NCBI GenBank assembly: GCA_008729055.1
Contig: SDUX01000005.1
Location: 1,620,875 to 1,684,874 of the forward strand
Source of the DNA: Pyropia haitanensis
Lineage: Eukaryota > Rhodophyta > Bangiophyceae > Bangiales > Bangiaceae
Direction: 5' to 3'
Length of the DNA stretch: 64,000 nucleotides
Shown here: piece by piece, positions 53,495 to 64,000 of the stretch
How the letters are laid out: every line of letters begins with the position of its first letter
Position numbering within the stretch: the first letter of the stretch is position 1
Notes under the pieces: model-generated
Told to the model about the DNA's origin: nothing
Seen by the model: the letters and a program-made list of their open reading frames with translations, nothing else
The model's database searches: none
Made by a program: the position numbers and the translations under genes

Positions 53495-53783
53495 CGGGCG
53501 CCCACAGGTCGACCTGCTGGTTCACCCGGTACTGCCGGCCGAGGCCGCACGTGCAGCGGCAGGGCGCGTCGACGACGACCACGTTGGTCACCTCGTAGTC
53601 GCAGGGGATGCGCTCGCCGCGGGCGGCGAGCGTGCCGTCGGCGGCCGTCGGCTCGTGGAAGGCGAGCGGGGTGCGGAGGAGGGGGGCGCCGCCACGGGCG
53701 CTGCCCGTGACCGCGGCGACGAGCGCGACGGACAGGAGGACGCGCGTGATGGCAGCGACGGCGGCGTGGCGGGAGGCACCCAT
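53495..53783 (-). pseudogene. 5' half of the small secreted Cys-rich protein gene, cut off by the CACTA element
   Basis: From ATG 53783 (MGASRHAAVAAITRVLLSVA) this segment encodes a signal peptide and then RGERIPCDYEVTNVVVVDAP, CRCTCG, YRVNQQVDLWAP, ending at the target duplication. It matches residues 1-96 of the protein at 57194-57784 (RVPCDYKVTDTVVVEAPC, KCG, YRVNRVLQMWAT). As it stands, translation would run a few codons into the transposon and stop (...LRRK). The 3' half is at 46077-46378. Confidence 0.85.
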
Positions 53784-54950
53784 CGGGGTGGGGGGATGTG
53801 GAAGTGACTGCCGGCGGTGTGCTCGGGATGGTGTGGGGTAAAAGGGAGGCGGGAGGGGGGAAGGGCATCCAACGACGGCCACGCGTGGGCGACGGCCACG
53901 CACGCCGACGGGGTGATCAGCGGCGGGACGGAGGCGGGTGGCCGAGTGGCGGGCGCTACCGGCTGCCCCGCAATGGAAACCCCGTCGACAGTGGCGCCGC
54001 CACCCCCTACCGGGGTGGGACGGCTGCGCGCCCGCACGGCGCGCAAAAACAGCCGATACCGATACTGTAGCGCGGCAACAGGGGTGGCTGGTGTGGGCCG
54101 CCAACCTTTGGGCGAGTACAAGGCACAACGGGCGAGCTTTGGTGCCACCTCGATGGCTCTGGCACGAGGTGTCCGCCAATAGCATGCCGCTTGCACGCCC
54201 CGATGGCCATCACTGCCGAGCTCCACTATCTTCCATGGATGATGGGTGCTTCCTCTCTCCTGTGAGGGAGCAAACCACCAGATGCGGTCGACGATGACTC
54301 AACCTTGCAGGTACAACAGCAAGTCATAGCTGTACAGCCAATACGGACACTCACCGTTGCAGGAGCGGAGACCAGCGGCTTTGTGCGGGCGCCGACCGTG
54401 GTCTCGGTAGGACGGCACGCAACCCAGCCGGAATACTGTAGGCTCTGCCACCCATCACGACGCGCACCCGACCGACGGAGCGGGTCAGGTACGCGGGGTG
54501 GAGCGCGCCCTGACAGCAGCGGCGTAGAACCCTTGGCTGCTGCTGCCTGGAGGCCCCTATGCATCACGGCCGTTACGTACGTCGCGAGCCGTGGGTCGCG
54601 GCAGACTGGTCGACGACAGGCCAAACGCGGCCTGCGCAGACCCCTGCTACGCGGCCCCAAAATAGTGGATGGTCCGCTGTCGCAGCGGCTCGTGTGTTCC
54701 CCAGACAGCTGACCAGCCACGCCTGTCTATCACGTCACATTCCGTTGACCAGACAGGCGAGCAAGTCTTTTGCTTGCTGCGGGCCATCTCGACAATAAAA
54801 ATTAAATTTTCATGCGATCTTTTCGCCGTTCTTTGTCAGCGAGCCCACCCGCCCCCACACGCCCCGACACCACGGGTGGCAGCTATCATCACTGACATGA
54901 CCCCGACCCAAAACCTGACGCGCGAGACGCTTCCACCACGGCGCACCTCG
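53784..54950. other. Gap, no gene recognised
   Basis: This is the promoter side of the broken secreted-protein gene. Short frames occur on both strands without motifs. I see nothing I can name. Confidence 0.4.
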
Positions 54951-54952
54951 TA

Positions 54953-56220
54953 TCCGTCTGACACCAGTTTTTCACAAGTGGCACCAGTTTTTCACAACTT
55001 CCCATCTGTGGGATTCCCACAGTGTTTACATAGAAAAACTGACAAAAACGCTATTCGAGATCGTGCCCCAGTCGTCTATCGACTCGCGCCAAAAATACAA
55101 GTCGAGGCGTAGGCAAACGGTGAGTCACACTGCTTGACGCGCCAACTCAAGGGCTCTCCAGCGGTGCAGAGAGACCCCAGCAAGGCGGGCCTCCGGGCGC
55201 GCTATGTCGCGCCGCGTAGAAAAAGGTGGGGCTTCCCGAAGGGAATTAGAATTCAAGTACCTGGCCTGACGCTGCTTCTGGCTGATTGATGGGCGAGCCC
55301 AGCGCTCCTCGGCGCGGCGTACAGCCTGCGCTCGAAAGGCTATGAGGCTTCTTCCCCTCCTGTAGACACTATACCCTCTTCTAGCACACCACCGGGACAC
55401 AGACGCCTCCTCTACCCATTCGTCTGCCTTTGAACGCTGCAGAAGCGCATGTGCGTTTCCGAGGATGGGCGTCAGTCGCGCCACAAGCCCGCTTGCCCCA
55501 GCTTACCCCACTTTCCTTCCCTTTGCGGCCTGCGCACCGTATCCCCTCCCTCCCCTGACTGCGAACATACCTGGTGAGGGCTCCACATCTCCTCCTCCAC
55601 CGGTAGCGGCCCTGTCTGGTCGGGGCGCCCCATCCCCCTCCCCCTGGCAGCGGTCCTGCCGGCTCGGACCCCCCCCCGCCGCCCGCTCCGACGCTCCCCC
55701 CCACCCGCTCGGACGCCTCCCCCCCGGCCCCTCAAGTTGATCTGGGTGACCCCCCCACCTCCCCCGCTGCGAGCCGACGTGTGCTGTGGATCCCCCGATG
55801 GAGCAGCGGTGGCATGGATGACCGCCCGGTGGCGATGGGACGGTCCGCACACCGTGCTCTGAGATCTGTCAAGAGACTACCCGGGTCCGACTTGTCCGAG
55901 GCACGATCTCTGCGTGCTCATTGGTCGATGACCGCGGGATGCGGGCCCAGGCACGTAAATACATTCAAGTTTTTCTGGGGTTTCTTTGCAACATCGCGCT
56001 CTGGGGCCTGTCCTGGTACAGATCTCGAGTTGTGAAAAACTAGTGTCACCCCCCAAAGGAGGGTACCTTTTTCAAAAAAGAAGCGCTCCTCGCCTCGAGA
56101 AACGGACAAAACGCCCGGCCTTTTGAGGAGCTACGGAGTCCGCTCATATTTTTTTGGAGAAAAAAACGTCCTCGCATCCTTCTCTCATACCCGAGTTGTG
56201 AAAAACTGGTGTCAGACGGA
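54953..56220. mobile_element. TA-flanked non-autonomous DNA transposon (Tc1/mariner-like MITE), 1,268 bp
   Basis: Perfect 25-bp terminal inverted repeats begin TCCGTCTGACACCAG (54953-54977, complement at 56196-56220). TA lies on both sides (54951-54952 and 56221-56222), as in Tc1/mariner insertions. A second inner copy of CACCAGTTTTTCACAAC is present near each end (54982 and about 56028). No transposase frame is present. The interior (55400-55850) is C-rich and may be captured sequence. Confidence 0.85.
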
Positions 56221-56222
56221 TA

Positions 56223-57193
56223 TATTGTTAACGTGGCGTTCCCAGCCGCTGTGCGACCCCTCCCCGTTCCCGCCTGGCTGTTGCGCTCTCCCCAGCTCAT
56301 GCCCGCCAAGAATGGGCTGCTGTGTGCTGTGGATACCAAACCCGCGCCGAAGCGGGGCAAACGATGGACGGACGCCAGCTCGGGCGCTGAGGAGCTGTCC
56401 ACCCGCATAGTCTGCCTACTCAACACGCCCCACGCGCAGCGGCTGTAGGACGTCAAGCAGCTGGGCGGTGCCTCCCTGGCCTTTGTGCCCGCGCCGCACT
56501 GACCGTGTGCTATGGTGCAAATATCTACAACTCATACTTTACGAAGAATATGCGACGAGGACGCCCGTATCTTTCTCCGGGCAGGGCCCGTGTCAGCCTG
56601 ACGAGGAAGCTGTCGAGGCACGTATAGCTGCTGGGCCTTCCTCGTCACACGGCTTGTGCCAGCCCCCGCGGCTGCAGAGGCAGCACTCTGAGTCACAAGT
56701 GGCTGTCCATGATGGGGACCGCGGCCGCCCTCGCCTGGAAGAGCACGTACGTACGTGCTTTGAGGATCGAGCGGAGACGAGCGGGCTGGCTGCGGGCTAC
56801 CGTACGGTACGCGGGCGTTTCTCGTATCGGGGGGATCGCGGTGGGCCCAGCGCTCCCACGGGCTCAGTTTCCCAGCCGAGGGAGTACGGTACCTCCCAAC
56901 CGCCGACCGTCATGCTGGCTGCCGTACCCTCTGCGGCGTGGGTAGGCCGTGCGCGCGTGTCTTCGGCAGCCATCCCGTCGCGGCGGCGAAGTCCCACCCC
57001 TCGAGGGGTTCTTCAAGAATGACGGCCAGCGTGCCTGCCTTCCGCGGCGTTCGTCATTCAGCGCGCCGCACCCCCACTGGCCAATTGACAACACAGGCAC
57101 GCAGCCCTCAAAACTTCAACTGTTGGTGCCCGTCGCCCTCCTCCCTCCACCATCCACCCCCGACCTGACTGTTTCTCCGGACAGGTAGTCACC
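56223..57193. other. Gap upstream of the secreted-protein gene
   Basis: No gene is supported. Bases 57115-57193 are C/T-rich and form the probable leader of the next gene. The AG followed by GTAGTCACCATG just before its start could mark a leader intron. Confidence 0.4.
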
Positions 57194-57784
57194 ATGACGG
57201 GTTCCTACCGCCGGTCTGTCGTCGCTACCGTTGCTGGCGCACTGCTCTCTGTCGCGCTTGTGGCTGGCTTCACGGACGCCGCCGCCGCTAGTACCCCGCT
57301 CGTCCTCACTGACACGGCCATCAAAGAGTCGTTGGGCGTGGGAGCGGTCAGGGCTGCTGGGGAGCGCGTCCCTTGCGATTACAAGGTGACGGACACGGTT
57401 GTGGTGGAGGCGCCCTGCGCCGGCAAGTGCGGCGTCAACCGCCCGTACCGTGTGAACCGGGTGCTCCAAATGTGGGCGACGGGCACGCCCCGATCGAAGG
57501 ACCCCTTCTGCGTCATTCCCTATGAAGCTTTGTGCACGCCCACGCGGGCGCTTGCGGGGGGCGAGCCCGCTGGCGAGGGCAAGAGCCCGGCCTTCCGGTG
57601 CGTGACCATGCTGTTTCCCAGCTTCAACAAGTTTTGCCCTCACGCGCCCAAGACGCCGGGGTGCGGCTGGGAGACGACCGCCCGCCTGAGCCGAGCCGCT
57701 GCGACGGCGCTCAAGGCGGCGGTGCCCAAGGTACCCAAGCTTTGGATCACCCAGTGCAAGAAGCCGGAAGTGGCCACAATCTGA
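57194..57784 (+). CDS. Small secreted cysteine-rich protein, intact copy
   Basis: The protein has 196 residues, ATG 57194 (MTGSYRRSVVATVAG), and no intron. Residues 1-33 are a signal peptide (ALLSVALVAGF core). The mature part has nine Cys (61, 75, 79, 106, 114, 136, 148, 157, 188), eight of which are matched in the disrupted paralogue at 46077-53783. Fixed blocks are RVPCDYKV, YRVNRV, LCTPTRAL and GCGWETT. There are no transmembrane spans after the signal. Many disulphides would suit an extracellular or cell-wall protein. I know no family for it, so the function is open. The two paralogues point away from each other, 3.4 kb apart, which suggests a local inverted duplication. Confidence 0.75.
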   Translation: MTGSYRRSVVATVAGALLSVALVAGFTDAAAASTPLVLTDTAIKESLGVGAVRAAGERVPCDYKVTDTVVVEAPCAGKCGVNRPYRVNRVLQMWATGTPRSKDPFCVIPYEALCTPTRALAGGEPAGEGKSPAFRCVTMLFPSFNKFCPHAPKTPGCGWETTARLSRAAATALKAAVPKVPKLWITQCKKPEVATI

Positions 57785-58276
57785 AGCGTTGGGACGCGAG
57801 GGCAAGGCGGGGGCGGGGGGCTGGGTAGCGGAAGAGCGGGAGGGGGCGATGAGGGAAGGTTTTGCCCAGGGGGGGCGGCGCGAAACCGCAAGGTGCCCCC
57901 GTTCGCAGTGCGGCAGCCCTTCCGGTGGAGGGGCTCCTCCAGATGGCCGGCGGCGGACTGTTCCATCGTCAACAACTTTGTTTTCCCCATCGAATGCTGC
58001 AAACCGCGTCGGCTTCGATGGCGCATCAGCGTTGGGTCTCGGGCTAGAGTCGATACGGCGTTTCGATGCGCCATCCGCCGACGGGGCTTCGATAGGTGCC
58101 AAGTCGCGAGACCGAGAACTACAGCACACGTGACCGTGGGATTTCCGAGTCTCGTGTGCGCCTGCGTTGCAGTAGAATCGTATCGGCTGCCCATCTCCTC
58201 CGCATCGCTCTATAAGGTGCCGATGCGAGTGGCGGGCGACACTGCGCTCCGCCCTGCTCGCTGTTTTTCGTCAGCG

Positions 58277-58500
58277 CACCACCCAGGACGCGACGGGGCA
58301 CCCTCCCAATGTGCCCGCCACGTCCGTCGCCACCACCACGTCGCCGCCACCACTACGCTGCCCCCACCAGCCCACCACCACCACCACCCCGCCAGCCACC
58401 ACCCCGCCAGCCACCGCCCCACCACCACCGCCCCGCCAGCCACCACCCCGCCATCCTCAACGCCGGCCACGCACACGGCCGGGGAGCACCTCAGCTATCC
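58277..58500 (+). repeat. Direct repeat, copy 1 (copy 2 at 59030-59262)
   Basis: Both copies start with CACCCA(G/A)GA..GCGACGGGGCACC and end with CCGCCATCCTCAACGCCGGC followed by CACGCACACGGCCG. A third, shorter copy begins at about 59455. The block has been duplicated about 755 bp apart. Confidence 0.7.
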
Positions 58501-59029
58501 CGCCACCACAAGCCTGCCGCCGACACAACCCCCGCCGCCCCCGCCGCTGACTTGTACATGCCGCCGCCCTTGCCGCTGCTGCCGCCGCCGCCGCCGCCGT
58601 CTTGTTCTTGTCGCCGCCCGCTGCCGTCGTCGCCTCCGCCACCGCCGCCCTTGCCGCCGCCGCCGCCGCCGCCGCCGTCTTGCACTTGCCGCAGCCGCCA
58701 CCAACGCCGCCGCCGTCGATCTTGCCGCCGCCGCCAACGCCGTCGACCTTGCCGCCGCCGCCGCCACCGCCGCCGCCACCATCACGCCCCTCCCCTCAGC
58801 TGCCCCTTCGCTCTCGCCCTCCACCGCCGCCCTATCCCCCTCCCCTCAGCTCCCCATACCCCTCGCGCCCACACCCAAAAAACAATAAAACAACAGCTAA
58901 AAAAAAAAGAAAAAGGCAGTAGCACAAGTGGCAGCTGCGAGAGAAGCGATGGCCGAGTCAGGAATGACACCAGCTGGCGGTGACGGCAGAGGCGGCGGCG
59001 TGTCGGCGTGCCCCCCCCCCCCCCCAACC

Positions 59030-59262
59030 CTCACCACCCAAGAAGCGACGGGGCACCGTCCCAAAGTGCCCCACCACATCCGCCGCCACCACTACGTCGC
59101 CACCACTACGTCGCCGCCCCCACCACCCCACCACCACCACCGCCCGACCACCACCACCCCGCGAGCGACCACCCCACCACCACAACCCCGTGACCTCCAC
59201 CCCGCCATCCTCAACGCCGGCCACGCACACGGCCGAGGAGCCCCCCAGCTACCCCGCCACGT
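59030..59262 (+). repeat. Direct repeat, copy 2
   Basis: Diverged copy of 58277-58500 in the same orientation. Confidence 0.7.
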
Positions 59263-59713
59263 CCGTGACCGTCGCCAACACCGCCCGCCAACGTCGCCAC
59301 CACCACCACGCCGTCGGCAACACACCACCATCACACAAAAAACAACCACCAAAAAACCACCACCTAAACACCACCACCCAAGCACAGCCACGTCCCCATC
59401 CCACGACAACCGAAACCTACACCCGTCGCCTACCACAGCCGCCACCCCGCTCCCACCCTCCCAGAACGCGACAGGGCATCCCCCCGAAGTGCCCCGCCAC
59501 GTCTGTTGCCGCCCCCACCCCACCGCCACCACCCCACCGTCACCACACGCCGCCACCACCAGCCCACCACCGCCACGCCACCACCACCCCGCCCACCAGC
59601 ACACCACCCCTCAATCACCCTGCCGCCACACCAGCCCCCCCCAACACACTTACAACGCCAGCAATGGGGGCAGGCGAAGCACCCCCGCGGCTGCCCCACC
59701 CGCCCCGCCCTTG

Positions 59714-60484
59714 TCAGCGCCGCCGCCGTCGTCGCCGCCACCAACGCCGCCGCCGTCGTGCCGCTGCCGCCCTTGCCGCCGCCGCCGTCGCCGCTGCCGC
59801 CGCCGCGGCCGGCCGCGGCGGCCCGCGGGCGGCGGCGCCTCGGCGGCCGCCGCGGCTGACCGCCGCGGAGCCGCCGCCACGCGCAGCGGCGACCAAATCG
59901 ACCGCCGCGGCGGCCGTGCCCGCAAGTGACGGTAGCGGCGGCCGCGGCAACGACAGCGGCGGCAGCGGCGGCAGCGGCAGCCGCGACGGCACGGCGGCGG
60001 GGACGCCGCCGCCGCGGCGGCGCCCTCCCTGACGCGGCCCGCGTCGCGTTCTCCACCACCCCCGCCCAGCGCGCGACGCGGCGGCGCCGACGCCCGAAGC
60101 GAGCAGCAGCGCCTTTAGCGCCTCGTGCACGCCCAGCTGCACCGCCCGCGTCGGCAGGTGCCCGCGAGCAGCCAGCAACAAGCTCCCCACCGCGTCACCG
60201 ATGCACGCGGCGAGCACCAGACGCCGGCACCGTGACAGGTCCCGCGCCCTCTCCGCGAGAACCTTCTCAGCCACCGCGAGCAAGCCCTGCGTGCGCGCCC
60301 CGGACGGCTGCGCGCCGACCAACGTCCTCGCCAGCCCCGCGTCAAATCTGCGCGCGGTTATCCGTGGCCATGTGGCCAAGATGTAGCCCATGCCCATTTG
60401 TACTTTTTCTGGTGACTTATAGCACGTCCGCCAAAAAGTATACATCCGGGTGGCTGGGTCTTCGTCGCGCATCAAAGTTTCCAT
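59714..60484 (-). CDS. Hypothetical protein, possibly PEX11-like
   Basis: The start is ATG 60484 (METLMRDEDPATRMY). The first 150 residues look like real protein: SPEKVQMGMGYILATW, RFDAGLARTLVGAQ, then RRLVLAACIGDAVGSLLLAARG and LGVHEALKALLLASG. After that the frame enters Gly/Ala/Arg low complexity and runs on to 59714, so an intron or the true end may lie near 60050 (a GTGGTGGAG donor-like site). The order RDKV-like start, R-x-G/A-R-x-L-x-G helix, then two hydrophobic helices near the end is reminiscent of PEX11 peroxisome-proliferation proteins. The match is weak and is only a suggestion. Confidence 0.35.
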   Translation of the reverse strand: METLMRDEDPATRMYTFWRTCYKSPEKVQMGMGYILATWPRITARRFDAGLARTLVGAQPSGARTQGLLAVAEKVLAERARDLSRCRRLVLAACIGDAVGSLLLAARGHLPTRAVQLGVHEALKALLLASGVGAAASRAGRGWWRTRRGPRQGGRRRGGGVPAAVPSRLPLPPLPPLSLPRPPLPSLAGTAAAAVDLVAAARGGGSAAVSRGGRRGAAARGPPRPAAAAAAATAAAARAAAARRRRRWWRRRRRRR

Positions 60485-61091
60485 CGATCTCGCGTTCAAG
60501 TAATTGACCAATCAGGGGCAGAGAACAGTGCCCCGGCAGCGGATCAGGCTTTGATCTTGTCGATGTTCCTGCTCGTGACGGGATCATGGGCTGTTATGCT
60601 GAATAGGGACGACGACGACCGAGGAACAGTACCGTCAGTGGAAATCCCGTTCCCAAAGATCTGTTTCCCTGGCATGACCTGGAGACCAAGTCCTTCTCAT
60701 CGTTTCTGTCAAATGTTCGGCAGAACTTTGATGTTCCGACCGTCAAGATCTGAATTGCTTCGCATTGTCTGTGAGTCGAGAGCGTCAGTCTCGATGTCTT
60801 CGACCGCGCACGCAACGTGATCGACCCTGGTCCCGCCGTCGTAACCGCCACCCTCCACGATCGTGCCCGCCGCACCCCACCGTCGTGACCGCGGCCTCCC
60901 CCGTCATCGCCGCCTTCCCCGCCGCCGACGTCACCGCCACCCCCCCCCGTCGTCGCCGCTTTCCTTCTGCTCGTCGTCGCCACTCTCACGTCTTCGCAGC
61001 CCCGACCCGCTTGGTCGCCGCTTCGCGCGGGCGCTGCGGTGACGCGGAAACGCCGCCGCCGCACGCCACCGGGGTAACGACGCCGGTGCGG
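60485..61091. other. Gap, no gene recognised
   Basis: Upstream flank of the minus-strand gene, with moderate GC up to 60830. No motif or supported coding frame. Confidence 0.4.
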
Positions 61092-61340
<249 letters not shown>

Positions 61341-61436
61341 GGCGGGAGTGGCCTGTGGCCGGCCCCGCCGTCGCTGCAGTAGATAGTCGCTCCCACTGGT
61401 GGCGGCGGTGACGACGGCCGCTCGGGTCACGCCGCA

Positions 61437-61603
61437 GTGTCCACCACCGCCGACGGCACGGGCGGGTCGCCGGTGGTGGCCGGGGTGCCCCTGGGTGGGG
61501 TGCCATCCCCGCACGGGGCGGCGCTGCCGCCAGGCGGTGACGGTGTGCCCGGTGGCAGCAGGGTGCTGGGGGGGTTTGGCTTCTTGCTGGGGCCGCCCAA
61601 GGG

Positions 61604-61634
<31 letters not shown>

Positions 61635-62464
61635 GGCGGCGGCGACGGCGGCGGCCTGTACGCGTTTGGCGGCGCGCCCGTCTATGCGGCCGCCGACCTG
61701 GGCGCGTACGGTGGGGGGGGGGGGGGCGCCGGCGCGTACGGGATGCCGCCCGACTTGACTGCGTATGGCGCGCTGCCTCGCGTTGACGGCGGCGGCAGTG
61801 GCGGTAGCGGCGGCGGTGGCGGTGGCGGCGGTGGGGGTGGCGGCGGTGGCGGCGGCGGGGGTGGTGGCGGCGGCGGCGGCGGCGGCGGGGGCGCCGCCGC
61901 CGCCCGCGGAGGCACGGCCGTGGACGCGCCCGACGGCGGCGGCGTCGCCGCCGTCTGGTGGCCCCCGCGGGCGGGAGCCCTTCTCTCCTGCCGCAGCAAC
62001 GCCGCCGCTGGCGTCGGCGTCGCAGCCGTGGCACCGCCCGACGGGTGCGGCGGCGGCGGCACCAGCGGCCAACGGCCCGCGGCGGGGGGTGGGCCCGGCA
62101 ATGGCGGCGACCTTGGCCGCCGGCCGGCCGGCCGGCGCGTTGGCGCTCGCGCCGCCGCCGCGGCGGCCGGCGGCGGCTGCCGCCGCGCCGCCGTCGCTGC
62201 CGCTTGCGTCCGCGGCGGCGGCGCGTGGGGGTGGGGCGCGCCGCCGCGGGGGGGGGGGGGGGTGCCACCCTGCACCCGGCCCCGCCGGGGCCAGACGCCC
62301 CGCAGGCGGCCGGCATCGGGCGGGGAGCGGCAGCTGCCGCCGCCGCCGCCGCACCCGCGGTTCCGCCGTCGGGCCCTTCGGCGGAGCACTCTCCCCCCTT
62401 TCCACCCGACGTTTCCCCGCCCGCCCGTGTCCCCGCCCCTGTCCCCGCCCCCGCCCCCGCGGCT
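61437..62464 (+). other. Gly-rich open region, possible 5' exon or promoter
   Basis: The plus frame has sections with non-random composition (SPVVAGVPLGGVPSPHGAAL, GLYAFGGAPVYAAADLGAYG, AYGMPPDLTAYGALP) separated by poly-Gly. It has no ATG at its head and could be an internal exon (AG acceptor at 61436-61437). The last 80 bases are C-rich like a gene leader. Confidence 0.3.
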
Positions 62465-64000
62465 ATGGACGGCGGGTCGGCCGATGACGCGGCGACCGCG
62501 GCGGCGGCCTCAACACCCGTGCACGGGTCAACCGGGGCAGGCGCGCACTCGTGGCGGCACACCGCGCGGCTGGCGTGTGACCACATGTTCGCGACGCACG
62601 CGCGTGCCGGCCGGCGGAGTTTTACGGTCGTCGAGGTGATGGACGCGATCGTCGCCCACCGGGCGGCCTGGTGCCCGAGCCGGCAGTACGACTCGCGCTC
62701 AGTCGTCGATGCGGCGGGGGCTGACGCACCCGACGATTATGGTTCAGGCCGAGGGCGCGGGGGGGCGCGCGCGGGGGGCGCCGAGGGGGGAAGGGCTGGC
62801 GGGGGCGTTGTACTGCCCGGCGCCGCTGCTGTATCTGGCCGAACTGGGGGGGGGGGCGGGGGTGGCGCCAGCCGCGATGCCGGACGCGGGGGGAGGGGTG
62901 ACGGGCAAGCGGCGGCGGGAGGAGGGGGAGAGGCCGGCCGACGCTGCCGCCGCCGGCGCTGCTGCCCCCGCCGCCGCCGCCGCGTCATCCGCCGCTGCCG
63001 CCGCCACCGCTGCCGCCACCGCCGCTGCCGCCGCCACCGCCGCTGGCAGCGGCAGTGGCGGCGCCCGGTCGCGCCGCGAGTCGTCGGGCGCGCGGCGCCT
63101 TCGCGCGTCGCCGCCGCCCTCTGGCGATGGCGCCGACCGGCTGGCGGCGGATGGCGGCGCGGCCACCGCCGCCGCCGACGGGCCGGTGGCGAGCAAGCGC
63201 GGCGCCGCCGTGGTCGGCGCCGCCGCGGGCGCCGCGGCGGCCATCGCCGGCCCAGCCGTCACGCACGTGCCGGCCAACTGGCTACGGCCGCCGCCCGGTA
63301 CGCCCGTCCGGCTATCGGAGCGGGACGACCGGGCGCCCGCCGCGGCGGCCGCGGCGGTGCCGGCCGCCGCCGACGGGGTCAAGGACGACGCGGGCGACGC
63401 CGTGGCGGCGGCGGCGGCGGCCCGCGGCGAAGCCGCCGCGGCGCCCCCCGCCCCCCCCCCGCCTAGAGCGACAGGAACCGAGGCGCGTGACTCCGGGTCG
63501 TCCCCCCCCCCCCCCACCCCGCAGCCACGCCGTTGGCGGCAGCTGCAGTGGCGGCGGCGGCGACGCGCCCACCCCGGCCCATCCGCAGCAGCAGCGGCGT
63601 CAGCAGCAGCCCATTCACCGCCGCCGCCGCCACCCACCCGTCCGCCACCGTCGGTCGCACCGCGGCGGGGCCCGGCGGCCCGCCCCCCCCTAACGGCGCC
63701 CCCCCCGCCGCGGCCGCCGCCGACGCGGCCCACACCGCGGCGGCGGCGGCGGCCGACCCCCACACCGCGCCCGGCGCGGCGGCGCCGAGGGCGGCCGCCG
63801 CGCGGCGGCGCCGAGGGTGGCCGCCGCGCGGCGGCGGCGGCGCGGGCCAAACCAGGCGCCGCTCGCGTCACCGCGGAGCGCGGACGCCCCCGCCGCGACG
63901 GGGGAGCGCAGCGCCGCGCAAGGGCCCGCCGCCGCGGCGGCGGGGGGGAGGCCGCCGGGAGTGGTCGCCGACGACGCGGAGCTGCGGCCGCTCGGCCCGC
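62465..64000 (+). CDS. Partial gene running off the right edge, unknown function
   Basis: ATG 62465 (MDGGSADDAAT) follows a C-rich leader. An ordered segment (HTARLACDHMFATHARAG, SFTVVEVMDAIVAHRAAWCP) looks like a small helical domain that I cannot name. Coding then moves to another frame at about 62700, by an intron or a sequence error. It continues as RRGLTHPTIMVQAEGAG, ALYCPAPLLYLAELG, a basic cluster GKRRREEGERP, and VTHVPANWLRPPPGTPVRL near 63270. That frame stays open to the last base. The basic cluster and disordered Ala/Pro regions would suit a nuclear protein, but this is a guess. Confidence 0.4.

Larger units (their letters stand above)
57785..59713. other. Low-complexity region with a duplicated Pro/His/Thr block
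   Basis: CAC/CCG-type triplets dominate 58300-58870 and 59080-59700. No gene is supported. Plus-strand frames of Pro, His and Thr are compositional. Confidence 0.5.

Overview
The window looks like nuclear DNA of a eukaryotic alga. The best guess is a bangiophyte red alga of the Porphyra/Pyropia type. The grounds are very high GC with long G and C runs, G/C-ending codons mixed with TTT and ATT, genes with no or few short introns, GTACGT-type donors, and start codons that follow C/T-rich leaders. The organism assignment is an inference; no marker gene settles it.

Layout. 0.6-3.6 kb: a three-exon gene of unknown function, with an 862-bp solo LTR sitting exactly where its last intron would be. 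5.0-7.8 kb: a two-membrane-span protein resembling the ASC/DEG/ENaC channel family. 8-36 kb: transposon territory. It holds a 1,362-aa cysteine-cluster protein ending in an Ulp1 (C48) protease, a SET-domain protein, an unknown 412-aa protein, a 3.1-kb imperfect palindrome, a KDZ-type transposase (minus strand) and a 1,346-aa Ala-rich repeat protein (minus strand). Arrays of a GTGCCGA motif lie between and around these genes. They suggest that several belong to one family of large DNA transposons whose parts are scattered here. 36.7-44.8 kb: host genes for an alpha/beta hydrolase, a secreted CHRD-domain protein with Tyr-Pro repeats, and a short-chain dehydrogenase with two homopolymer frame breaks. 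46-54 kb: a 7,116-bp CACTA (En/Spm) transposon with near-identical terminal inverted repeats and a 3-bp target duplication, inserted inside a gene for a small secreted cysteine-rich protein. The transposon carries a tnp2-type transposase and a decayed ORC5-like gene fragment. 55-56.2 kb: a TA-flanked non-autonomous element with perfect 25-bp inverted repeats. 57.2 kb: an intact paralogue of the disrupted secreted protein. 58-64 kb: low-complexity DNA, a possible PEX11-like gene (minus strand), long GGC repeats, and a gene running off the right edge.

The host genes are not an operon and share no pathway that I can see. The linking theme is mobile DNA: a solo LTR possibly acting as an intron, a CACTA insertion with gene capture, a Tc1/mariner-like MITE and KDZ-family modules. 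No CRISPR array or rRNA was seen. Only one tRNA-like promoter (a SINE-like head) was seen.
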